Made by a program: the position numbers and the translations under genes. 64,000 nt of DNA. Source: Dallia pectoralis (taxonomy: Eukaryota; Chordata; Actinopteri; Esociformes; Umbridae). The DNA is taken from positions 3,370,622-3,434,621 of the forward strand of contig CM055742.1 in the NCBI GenBank assembly GCA_029465975.1, read 5' to 3'. Below are positions 23,049-33,200 of this stretch, piece after piece. The stretch's first letter is position 1; each line of letters starts with the position of its first letter. The notes under the pieces were generated by a model. The model was not told the origin of the DNA and searched no databases. It saw nothing but the letters and a program-made list of their open reading frames with translations.

Positions 23049-23142
23049 TGCTCCAGGTGAGGCTCGAACTCACAACCTCGGCATCGCTCTGCTGCATACT
23101 GCTGTATAAGTACCGCGCGCTAACCGATTGCGCCACAGGAGC
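23049..23142 (-). tRNA. trnai-uau: tRNA-Ile(UAU), intron-containing
   Basis: Gene sequence identical to the reference copy; the flank differs by one base just outside the 5' end. Confidence 0.93.
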
Positions 23143-24130
23143 CTCCTGACAAGATAACAGATTGTAAATGTTTGTGCGTGCAGATTACAGTTTTTCTCAA
23201 TTGCTAAAACACTAAAGCCTATTGTCTGAACCAAATTCTCAGTTGCCTAAACCCACTGATTAAATCAATCACTCTTTTGGCGAAACCATAAGCACTTTTC
23301 ACCTGTTTAGACACAACTTGTCAACACTTTTTCATTGTGATGCACCCGTGCTGCATAATGGTGAGCACAGATGACAAAAGTCAAACACAACTAAAGCACA
23401 GTTGTCACCACTTGAACACAACAACTCGAAATTGATCACACTTGTGGCTAATGATGTGAGGGAACATATACAGTAAGCCAGTTCAGAGAGCACTGGTTTG
23501 TGAGGCCCTACAATGGATAGAAGTCTGAGAGGAAGAGTTCATGTGAAAAGAGGTCGAGGTGGTCAGCGAAGACAAAGAACAGTAATATCTGATGAAATCA
23601 GAGCTACTGTGATTGACCATGTTCTTGTTCATGGTATGACCATGAGGGAGGCTGGACAAAGGGTACAACCAAACAGCAGTAGATTCACTTTGTCCAGCAT
23701 AATCCGAGTGCTACGTGTACATGCACAAGATTAATGTTTTATCTTTTTGTACAAGTGCTACAGTAAATGCACCGGGGTTTTTTTTTGCAACATGCATTTA
23801 GCCTACAGTGAACAACAAACATTTATTTCTTCAGCTTCATGTCCTGTCCATTGTGTTTTCCATTTTTCTACGTAGTGTTTAGTGACTGTTCAGTTGTGTT
23901 TTTAATTTTGATTGACTCGGGACACGATTTGACAACATAGTTCAGTTTTGAGCACAGATTGAACTGTTTTGAGGTGAAAGTTTGGTTTTGCAAGAAGAGC
24001 CTGATGTTTTGTGAATGTAGCTAAAAATTGGGTTTTGTGCTCACAGTTTAGAGAAAAATGAGAGCACCTTTCAAGAAATGTGTCTTAGCAATCGAGAAAA
24101 ACTGCAAAAAAACTGGTTTAAAAATAGCAC

Positions 24131-24213
24131 TGCTCCAGGTGAGGCTGGAACTCACAACCTCGGCGTCGCTCTGCTGCATACTGCTGTATTAGTACCGTGC
24201 GCACCACAGGAGC
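24131..24213 (-). pseudogene. D-arm-less tRNA-Ile-like gene
   Basis: C39 subtype. Confidence 0.86.
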
Positions 24214-24282
24214 CTCGTGACAGTCAAACAGATTGTAAATGTTTGTGCGTGCAGATTCAAAAAACTGGTTTAAAAATACCAC

Positions 24283-24376
24283 TGCTCCAGGTGAGGCTCG
24301 AACTCACAACCTCGGCATCGCTCTGCTGCATACTGCTGTATAAGTACCGCGCGCTAACCGATTGCGCCACAGGAGC
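24283..24376 (-). tRNA. trnai-uau: tRNA-Ile(UAU), intron-containing
   Basis: Gene sequence identical to the reference copy. Confidence 0.93.
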
Positions 24377-25363
24377 CTCCCGACAAGATAACAGATTGTA
24401 AATGTTTGTGCGTGCAGATTACAGTTTTCTCAATTGCTAAAACACTAAAGCCTATTGTCTGAACCAAATTCTCAGTTGCCTAAACCCACTGATTAAATCA
24501 ATCACTCTTTTGGCGAAACCATAAGCACTTTTCACCTGTTTAGACACAACTTGTCAACACTTTTTCATTGTGATGCACCCGTGCTGCATAATGGTGAGCA
24601 CAGATGACAAAAGTCAAACACAACTAAAGCACAGTTGTCACCACTTGAACACAACAACTCAAAATTGATCACACTTGTGGCTAATGATGTGAGGGAACAT
24701 ATACAGTAAGCCAGTTCAGAGAGCACTGGTTTGTGAGGCCCTACAATGGATAGAAGTCTGAGAGGAAGAGTTCATGTGAAAAGAGGTCGAGGTGGTCAGC
24801 GAAGACAAAGAACAGTAATATCTGATGAAATCAGAGCTACTGTGATTGACCATGTTCTTGTTCATGGTATGACCATGAGGGAGGCTGGACAAAGGGTACA
24901 ACCAAACAGCAGTAGATTCACTTTGTCCAGCATAATCCGAAAGTGCTACGTGTAAATGCACAAGATTAATGTTTTGTCTTTTTGTACAAGTGCTACAGTA
25001 AATGCACCGTTTTTTTTTGCAACATGCATTTAGCCTACAGTGAACAACAAACATTTATTTCTCCAGCTTCATGTCCTGTCCATTGTGTTTTCCATTTTTC
25101 TACGTAGTGTTTAGTGACTGTTCAGTTGTGTTTTTAATTTTGATTGACTCGGGACACGATTTGACAACATAGTTCAGTTTTGAGCACAGATTGAACTGTT
25201 TTGAGGTGAAAGTTTGGTTTTGCAAGAAGAGCCTGATGTTTTGTGAATGTAGCTAAAAATTGGGTTTTGTGCTCACAGTTTAGAGAAAATGAGAGCACCT
25301 TTCAAGAAATGTGTCTTAGCAATCGAGAAAAACTGCAAAAAAAACTGGTTTAAAAAGTAGCAC

Positions 25364-25446
25364 TGCTCCAGGTGAGGCTGGAACTCACAACCTCGGCATC
25401 GCTCTGCTGCATACTGCTGTATTAGTACCGTGCGCACCACAGGAGC
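25364..25446 (-). pseudogene. D-arm-less tRNA-Ile-like gene
   Basis: T39 subtype. Confidence 0.86.
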
Positions 25447-25516
25447 CTCGTGACAGTCAAACAGATTGTAAATGTTTGTGCGTGCAGATTCAAAAAACTG
25501 GTTTAAAAAATACCAC

Positions 25517-25610
25517 TGCTCCAGGTGAGGCTCGAACTCACAACCTCGGCATCGCTCTGCTGCATACTGCTGTATAAGTACCGCGCGCTAACCGATTGCG
25601 CCACAGGAGC
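25517..25610 (-). tRNA. trnai-uau: tRNA-Ile(UAU), intron-containing
   Basis: Gene sequence identical to the reference copy. Confidence 0.93.
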
Positions 25611-26593
25611 CTCCCGACAAGATAACAGATTGTAAATGTTTGTGCGTGCAGATTACAGTTTTTCTCAATTGCTAAAACACTAAAGCCTATTGTCTGAACC
25701 AAATTCTCAGTTGCCTAAACCCCTGATTAAATCAATCACTCTTTTGGCGAAACCATAAGCACTTTTCACCTGTTTAGACACAACTTGTCAACACTTTTCA
25801 TTGTGATGCACCCGTGCTGCATAATGGTGAGCACAGATGACAAAGTCAAACACAACTAAAGCACAGTTGTCACCACTTGAACACAACAACTCGAAATTGA
25901 TCACACTTGTGGCTAATGATGTGAGGGAACATATACAGTAAGCCAGTTCAGAGAGCACTGGTTTGTGAGGCCCTACAATGGATAGAAGTCTGAGAGGAAG
26001 AGTTCATGTGAAAAGAGGTCGAGGTGGTCAGCGAAGACAAAGAACAGTAATATCTGATGAAATCAGAGCTACTGTGATTGACCATGTTCTTGTTCATGGT
26101 ATGACCATGAGGGAGGCTGGACAAAGGGTACAACCAAACAGCAGTAGATTCACTTTGTCCAGCATAATCCGAAAGTGCTACGTGTACATGCACAAGATTA
26201 ATGTTTTATCTTTTTGTACAAGTGCTACAGTAAATGCACCGGGTTTTTTTGCAACATGCATTTAGCCTACAGTGAACAACAAACATTTATTTCTTCAGCT
26301 TCATGTCCTGTCCATTGTATTTTTCCATTTTTCTACGTAGTGTTTAGTGACTGTTCAGTTGTGTTTTTAATTTTGATTGACTAGGGACACGATTTGACAA
26401 CATAGTTCAGTTTTGAGCACAGATTGAACTGTTTTGAGGTGAAAGTTTGGTTTTGCAAGAAGAGCCTGATGTTTGTGAATGTAGCTAAAAATTGGGTTTT
26501 GTGCTCACAGTTTAGAGAAAATGAGAGCACCTTTCAAGAAATGTGTCTTAGCAATCGAGAAAACTGCAAAAAAACTGGTTTAAAAAATAGCAC

Positions 26594-26675
26594 TGCTCAG
26601 GTGAGGCTGGAACTCACAACCTCGGCATCGCTCTGCTGCATACTGCTGTATTAGTACCGTGCGCACCACAGGAGC
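26594..26675 (-). pseudogene. D-arm-less tRNA-Ile-like gene
   Basis: T39 subtype with one additional base lost from the 3' acceptor strand (gctcagg in place of gctccagg). Confidence 0.84.
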
Positions 26676-26747
26676 CTCGTGACAGTCAAACAGATTGTAA
26701 ATGTTTGTGCGTGCAGATTCGGAAAAACTGGTTTAAAAAAATACCAC

Positions 26748-26841
26748 TGCTCCAGGTGAGGCTCGAACTCACAACCTCGGCATCGCTCTGCTGCATACTG
26801 CTGTATAAGTACCGCGCGCTAACCAATTGCGCCACAGGAGC
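26748..26841 (-). tRNA. trnai-uau: tRNA-Ile(UAU), intron-containing, D-loop variant
   Basis: One substitution in the D-loop (AATTGGTTA in place of AATCGGTTA), which keeps the invariant GG and should be tolerated. The rest is as the reference copy. Confidence 0.9.
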
Positions 26842-27813
26842 CTCCCGACAAGATAACAGATTGTAAATGTTTGTGCGTGCAGATTACAGTTTTTCTCAAT
26901 TGCTAAAACACTAAAGCCTATTGTCTGAACCAAATTCTCAGTTGCCTAAACCCACTGATTGAATCAATCACTCTTTTGGCGAAACCATAAGCACTTTTCA
27001 CCTGTTTAGACACAACTTGTCAACACTTTTCATTGTGATGCACCCGTGCTGCATAATGGTGAGCACAGATGACAAAAGTCAAACACAACTAAAGCACAGT
27101 TGTCACCCTTGAACACAACAACTCGAAATTGATCACACTTGTGGCTAATGATGTGAGGGAACATATACAGTAAGCCAGTTCAGAGAGCACTGGTTTGTGA
27201 GGCCCTACAATGGATAGAAGTCTGAGAGGAAGAGTTCATGTGAAAGAGGTCGAGGTGGTCAGCGAAAACAAAGAACAGTAATATCTGATGAAATCAGAGC
27301 TACTGTGATTGACCATGTTCTTGTTCATGGTATGACCATGAGGAGGCTGGACAAAGGGTACAACCAAACATCAGTAGATTCACTTTGTCCAGCATAATCC
27401 AGGTGCTACGTGTAAATGCACAAGATTAATGTTTTGTCTTTTGTACAAGTGCTACAGTAAATGCACCGGGTTTTTGCAACATGCATTTAGCCTACAGTGA
27501 ACAACAAACATTTATTTCTCAGCTTCATGTCCTGTCCATTGTGTTTTCCATTTTCTACGTAGTGTTTAGTGACTGTTCAGTTGTGTTTTTAATTTTGATT
27601 GACTAGGGACACGATTTGACAACATAGTTCAGTTTTGAGCACAGATTGAACTGTTTTGAGGTGAAAGTTTGGTTTTGCAAGAAGAGCCTGATGTTTTGTG
27701 AATGTAGCTAAAATTGTTTTTTGTGCTCACAGTTTAGAGAAAATGAAGCACCTTTCAAGAAATGTCTTAGCAATCGAGAAAAACTGCAAAAAAACTGGTT
27801 TAAAAAATAACAC

Positions 27814-27896
27814 TGCTCCAGGTGAGGCTGGAACTCACAACCTCGGCATCGCTCTGCTGCATACTGCTGTATTAGTACCGTGCGCACCACAGGAGC
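27814..27896 (-). pseudogene. D-arm-less tRNA-Ile-like gene
   Basis: T39 subtype; 3' flank reads aataacac. Confidence 0.85.
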
Positions 27897-27965
27897 CTCG
27901 TGACAGTCAAACAGATTATAAATGTTGTGCGTGCAGATTCGAAAAAACTGGTTTAAAAATACCAC

Positions 27966-28059
27966 TGCTCCAGGTGAGGCTCGAACTCACAACCTCGGCG
28001 CCCGCTCTGCTGCATACTGCTGTATAGTACCGCGCGCTAACCGATTGCGCCACAGGAGC
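27966..28059 (-). pseudogene. Probably defective tRNA-Ile copy
   Basis: One T is missing from the anticodon loop (CTATA in place of CTTATA), and the 3' anticodon strand reads GGGCGCCG in place of GATGCCG, so the stem cannot form normally. It lies in the last complete unit before the second gap. Confidence 0.75.
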
Positions 28060-28510
28060 CTCCGACAAGATAACAGATTGTAAATGTTTGTGCGTGCAGA
28101 TTACAGTTTTCTCAATTGCTAAAACACTAAAGCCTATTGTCTGAACCAAATTCTCAGTTGCCTAAACCCACTGATTAAATCAATCACTCCTTTTGGCGAA
28201 ACCATAAGCACTTTTCACCTGTTTAGACACAACTTGTCAACACTTTTCATTGTGATGCACCCGTGCTGCATAATGGTGAGCACAGATGACAAAAGTCAAA
28301 CACAACTAAAGCACAGTTGTCACCACTTGAACACAACAACTCAAAATTGATCACACTTGTGGCTAATGATGTGAGGGAACATATACAGTAAGCCAGTTCA
28401 GAGAGCACTGGTTTGTGAGGCCCTACAATGGATAGAAGTCTGAGAGGAAGAGTTCATGTGAAAAGAGGTCGAGGTGGTCAGCGAAGACAAAGAACAGTAA
28501 TATCTGATGA

Positions 28511-29010
28511 NNNNNNNNNNNNNNNNNNNNNNNNNNNNNNNNNNNNNNNNNNNNNNNNNNNNNNNNNNNNNNNNNNNNNNNNNNNNNNNNNNNNNNNNNN
28601 NNNNNNNNNNNNNNNNNNNNNNNNNNNNNNNNNNNNNNNNNNNNNNNNNNNNNNNNNNNNNNNNNNNNNNNNNNNNNNNNNNNNNNNNNNNNNNNNNNNN
28701 NNNNNNNNNNNNNNNNNNNNNNNNNNNNNNNNNNNNNNNNNNNNNNNNNNNNNNNNNNNNNNNNNNNNNNNNNNNNNNNNNNNNNNNNNNNNNNNNNNNN
28801 NNNNNNNNNNNNNNNNNNNNNNNNNNNNNNNNNNNNNNNNNNNNNNNNNNNNNNNNNNNNNNNNNNNNNNNNNNNNNNNNNNNNNNNNNNNNNNNNNNNN
28901 NNNNNNNNNNNNNNNNNNNNNNNNNNNNNNNNNNNNNNNNNNNNNNNNNNNNNNNNNNNNNNNNNNNNNNNNNNNNNNNNNNNNNNNNNNNNNNNNNNNN
29001 NNNNNNNNNN
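28511..29010. other. Assembly gap, 500 N
   Basis: A second run of exactly 500 N. It begins inside the transposase fragment of an array unit and ends in unrelated single-copy sequence, so the right edge of the array is not resolved. Confidence 0.99.
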
Positions 29011-29668
29011 ATAGATGAATGGATGGACAGAGAGAGTTTGGCATTGTTTTCCAAATGACACCTCCCAATTCTCTGTAGTGTACTGCTTTTCCCCAGGGCC
29101 CATAGAATCCCATTAAAAGCAGTGTCCCCTAGAATGAGACCAGGGTGCCATTTTAGATTCAGATGTGGTGTGATTCTGAGCCATGTGCAGCTGAGAATAC
29201 CGCAAATACGTCTTTGGCTGTCTGCGTGTCCGTTGGATATAGGTTAATAGGTTGGGTGAAATGTCATCCAGGAGAGATTTATAGTCTGAAAATCTATATG
29301 TTACATGGCTGCTGAATGGCTATAATTCTATAACTCCGCTTGACTGAAGTGAGGGAAGGTGGAACCGCACAGGAAGGAAAGGATGTAAGAGGGGGAAAAG
29401 AAAGGTGGCCACAAACAGTGATTTGAATCAAAAGTAGAATTTTATTATTAATAGTTTTTAAAATTTGGACAATAAATATAGTAGAGGATTTGGGAATGGT
29501 TAATTTTAGGAGTTTAGCAGTCGAAGGCTTTCATTTCGAGAGAAAAGACGAACAACAGAAAACATATGCATACAAACAGAACACACCCCCCGCCCGCAAA
29601 AACCCAAACTTATAATCCAAAAGCTGCTAACGCCAAATGGGCTAGAGCGGGACGGGCGTACGGGCCGG
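29011..29668 (-). other. 3' flank and probable 3' UTR of pcdh10
   Basis: Mostly single-copy sequence. On the minus strand an AATAAA polyadenylation signal lies at 29446-29441, about 220 nt past the pcdh10 stop codon, so the terminal exon may end near 29420. The stretch 29090-29150 (cagggcccatagaatccc, accagggtgccat) resembles an old copy of a common salmonid/pike interspersed repeat. No other gene is seen. Confidence 0.5.
29441..29446 (-). terminator. Candidate polyadenylation signal of pcdh10
   Basis: AATAAA on the minus strand, about 220 nt after the pcdh10 stop codon, in AT-rich sequence where chance occurrence is possible. Confidence 0.4.
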
Positions 29669-30219
29669 CTAGAACCGGTAATGGACCCGGCCGAAGGGAC
29701 TGGGGTCTAGGGGCGTGGTCTCGTACTCACACCTCGGGAGGCGGGGTTTGTACGGCAGGGGGAGGGTACCCCGTAGGGTCTCGTAGTCTTTCCTCTCTAA
29801 GGGGTTGGAGGGGACTGGGACGCTACCTGTGGCTGGACTGTGATGGAGGTGTTGTTGATGGTGTGTCTGTTGTTGTTGGTGATGACGGTGTTGTTGTTGT
29901 TGGTGGTGATGGAGGTGCATTGACCGCGGAAGTGTGGTGCACCCCCCGCCGTCTTTTCCGAACGTGGAGAATGACCGGTCGGAGGTCGTGAGGTCGGAGG
30001 TCAGCGCGAGGTCGCTGTCGCCGTGACCTGGTGCGGTGACGGCGGAGGTGGGTACCTCGGCGTCGGGCACGGAGTCCATGCCCGGCACGTGCAGGTTGCT
30101 GCGGTAGTCTCCGCCGGCGCCCTGGCGACCGTCGCCGGGCACGAAAGCGGGCATCCAGCAGCGGTCCGAGTGGCCCAGGGCCTTACACTCCTCTGTACAG
30201 TTGGAGAAGAGATCTGAAC
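29669..30219 (-). CDS. pcdh10: pcdh10 exon 4: distal tail and stop
   Basis: Completes Gly, then encodes SDLFSNCTEECKALGHSDRC and WMPAFVPGDGRQ, matching the human tail; NLHVPGMDSVPDAEV follows. RSFSTFGKD contains a WIRS consensus (FSTFGK, 993-998), the peptide through which PCDH10 is known to bind the WAVE regulatory complex. A His/Gln-rich expansion (about 27 residues) separates it from an ERKDYETLRGTLPLPYKPRL segment resembling the human C-terminal ERKELDGLLTNTRAPYKP region. Acceptor ccctcctgtag. Possible oddity: a strong donor-like AGGT/GTGAGT lies inside the frame (exon edge 29731), so the last 20 residues (CEYETTPLDPSPFGRVHYRF) may be a read-through tail. An AATAAA about 220 nt past the stop favours this as the terminal exon. 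Confidence 0.88.
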
Positions 30220-33200
30220 CTACAGGAGGGAGACGGGGGAGAGAGGGGAGACATGGGAGAGGGAGACAGGGGAGAGGGAGACAGGGGAGAGAAGGAGGTG
30301 TGGGGGAGAAGAAGAAAAGATTGGCAGGTTACAATAGAGAACGGGGGAAGGCGTTTCTCCTGTTTGTTTCTCCTGATTCTGAGGTGCTATTTCATCTAAG
30401 CATCTTATTATGACATCACACCCTGTATCTAAGCATCTTATTATGACATCACACCCTGTATCTAAGCATCTTATTATGACATCACACCCTGTATCTAAGC
30501 ATCTTATTATGACATCACACCCTGTATCTAAGCATCATATTATGACATCACACCCTGTATCTAAGCATCCTATTATGACATCACACCCTGTATTTAAGCA
30601 TCTTATTATGACATCACACCCTGTATCTAAGCATCTTATTATGACATCACACCTTGTATCTAAGCATCTTATTATGACATCACACCCTGTATTTAAGCAC
30701 CTTATTATGACATCACACCCTGTATCTAAGCATCATATTATGACATCACACCCTGTATCTAAGCATCGTATTATGACATCACACCATGAATCTAAGCATC
30801 ATATTATGACATAACACCCTGTATCTAAGCATCTTATTATGACATCACACCCTATGTCACGGTTGTAGGGTGTAGTGCAGGAGGAAGCCATTTGCCGAGC
30901 CGAATAATCCGTTCAGACAGGTTTATTAAATACAACAACGTCAAACAAACCGAGAACGGCAAAAAGGTGCTAACTGGGCTAATGAAATAAAAGTGCGCAT
31001 ATAGCGTCTTATAATAATATATCCCAAAACCACAATAGCAACATCGATACAACCACTCACCTCTAATATAATTACGTGTGACATGTAACAATGCAAAGCA
31101 ACGAGTGCACTGCTCGCGACCCTCTTATATCCCACATGAAGTGACAGATTACTAACAGCTGTGACCACGTGAAAGAGGGAGTAATCACAGCTAGTGAGAA
31201 CAAAAACACGGAAGTGGATCACCGAAATGGAAGTGTAGCAACGCCACCACACCAATCGTGACAGTATCCCCCACTAAAAGGCTAGCTCCCCAGATAGCCG
31301 AACGGAAACACAAAATCAAAACAAGGGAGCAACAGGGAGAGAACCCACAGTCAAACCCAAAAGGGTCAGTCCAGGACCGCAGGTCCAGCCCTGAACAGGC
31401 CTCAGTGGCTGAGAGGCCGCCATCTAGTGTGGCTGAGAGGCCGCCATCTAGTGCGGCTGAGAGGCCGCCATCTTGTGCGGCTCAGAGTCCGCCGTCGTAG
31501 GCGACGTGGTGGCGGCGGCCATCGTGAGCGCAGTCGTGGCGGAGGCCATCGTGGGCGGTGTCGTGGCGGCGGCCATCGTGAGCGCAGTCGTGGCGGCGGC
31601 CATCGTGAGCGCAGTCGTGGCGGCGGCCATCGTGAGCTTAGTCGTGGCGGCGGCCATCGTGAGCGCATTTGTGGCGGCGGCCATCGTGAGCGCAGTCGTG
31701 GCGGCGGCCATCGTGAGCGTAGTCGTGGCGGCGGCCATCGTGAGCGTAGTCGTGGCGGCGGCCATCGTGAGCGTAGTCGTGGCGGCGGCCATCGTGAGCG
31801 TAGTCGTGGCGGCGGCCATCGTGAGCGTAGTCGTGGCGGCGGCCATCGTGAGCGTAGTCGTGGCGGCGGCCATCGTGAGCGTAGTCGTGGCGGCGGCCAT
31901 CGTGAGCGTAGTCGTGGCGGCGGCCATCGTGAGCGTAGTCGTGGCGGCGGCAATCGTGAGCGTAGTCGTGGCGGCGGCCATCGTGAGCGTAGTCGTGGCG
32001 GCGGCAATCGTGAGCGTAGTCGTGGCGGCGGCCATCGTGAGCGTCGTCGTGGCGGCGACCATCGTGAGCGTCGTCGTGGCGCGGCCTTCGTGGGCGGCGA
32101 TGCGGCAGCCATTGTGGGCGGCGATGCGGCAGCCATTGTGGGCGGCGATGCGGCAGCCATTGTGGGCGGCGATGCGGCAGCCATTGTGGGCGGCGATGCG
32201 GCAGCCATCTTGGGCGGCGATGCGGCCGCCATCTTGAGCGCCGGCGTGACGGCAACAGCCATCTTGGGCGCTGGCGTGACGGCAACAGCCATCTTGGGCG
32301 CTGGCGTGACGGCGGGGGCCATCGTGGACGCTGGCGGGACGACGGCAGCCATCTTGAGCACTGGCGTGACAGCCACAGCCATCTTGAGCGCTGGCGGGAC
32401 GGCGGGAGCCATCGTGGACGCTGGCGAGACGGCGGGAGCCATCGTGGACGCTGGCGGGACGACGGCAGCCATCTTGAGCGCTGGCGTGACGGCGGGGGCC
32501 ATCGTGGACGCTGGCGGGACGACGGCAGCCATCTTGAGCGCTGGCGGGACGACGGCAGCCATCTTGAGCGCTGGCGTGACGGCGGCAGCCATCTTGAGCG
32601 CTGGCGTGACGGCGGAAGCCATCTTGGGCGCTGGCGTGACGACGGGAGCCATCGTGGACGCTGGCGAGACGGCGGCAGCCATCTTGGGCGCTGGCGGGAC
32701 GACGGCAACCATCTCAGACGCAGGCGTGGTGGCGACCATCTCGGGCGCAGGCTCCTGGAAGTCCAGCCATGTCCTCCACCACGTCCTAATAACAGCCGTG
32801 GGCTGTTCATCCAACCCCTCCGGGGGGTTTTCTGTCCCTGACGTAGGTGGCCGAAAAGGGTCTTCCCACGGCGGGGGTTGTGGCTGTAGCTGCAGGGGTT
32901 TTCCTCCCCCTGTCTGCAGCCCCGGAGCAGTGGGTGGCCGTTCCTGCAGCACCAGGACCGTGGGTGTTCTCTCCGCGGACCTTCCCGAACACCCCGTTAG
33001 CTCCCCCCCAAAAATCTCTTTGGGGCGCTTCCGGGATGCCCTCATCCTTCCTTCATAGAAGGCCCGCGGACCCATTAGAACTGGCCCTGAATGCCGCTTC
33101 GGTGGTTCCACCGTAGCATACGGCCGGAGACGTAGCCACCGCTCCTGTGGTGTCTCCGGCCGATTCCACTCCCACCGCTCCGTGGGGCGACGGCGAGTTT

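Larger units (their letters stand above)
17855..28510 (+). repeat. tRNA-Ile/transposon composite tandem array, block C (~8.5 units)
   Basis: Returns to the orientation of block A, with periods of 1218-1240 bp. Compared with A and B it carries many one-base gains and losses, mostly in homopolymers (for example gtgaaagagg near 18615 and 27242 where A and B have gtgaaaagagg). Its first and last units are the most decayed. This may be real divergence at an array edge or poorer consensus quality. The block ends at an assembly gap. Confidence 0.93.

Noticed and set aside
1..28510. CRISPR array or bacterial tandem repeat system
   Set aside because: The repeats are 1.24 kb, have no variable spacers, contain eukaryotic intron-bearing tRNA genes and sit next to a spliced vertebrate gene.
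7416..28510. Block C as a simple mirror-image (missed-adapter) artefact of block B
   Set aside because: Diagnostic variants do not mirror consistently around 17.85 kb: the CCC-less variant lies in units 3, 4 and 5 of B but 4 and 6 of C counted from the junction, and the H/N codon differs in several paired units. A partial artefact is not fully excluded.
31427..33058. 543-codon plus-strand and 204-, 254- and 390-codon frames in the LTR element
   Set aside because: Products of GC-rich repeats whose unit length is a multiple of three; they show only repeat peptides.
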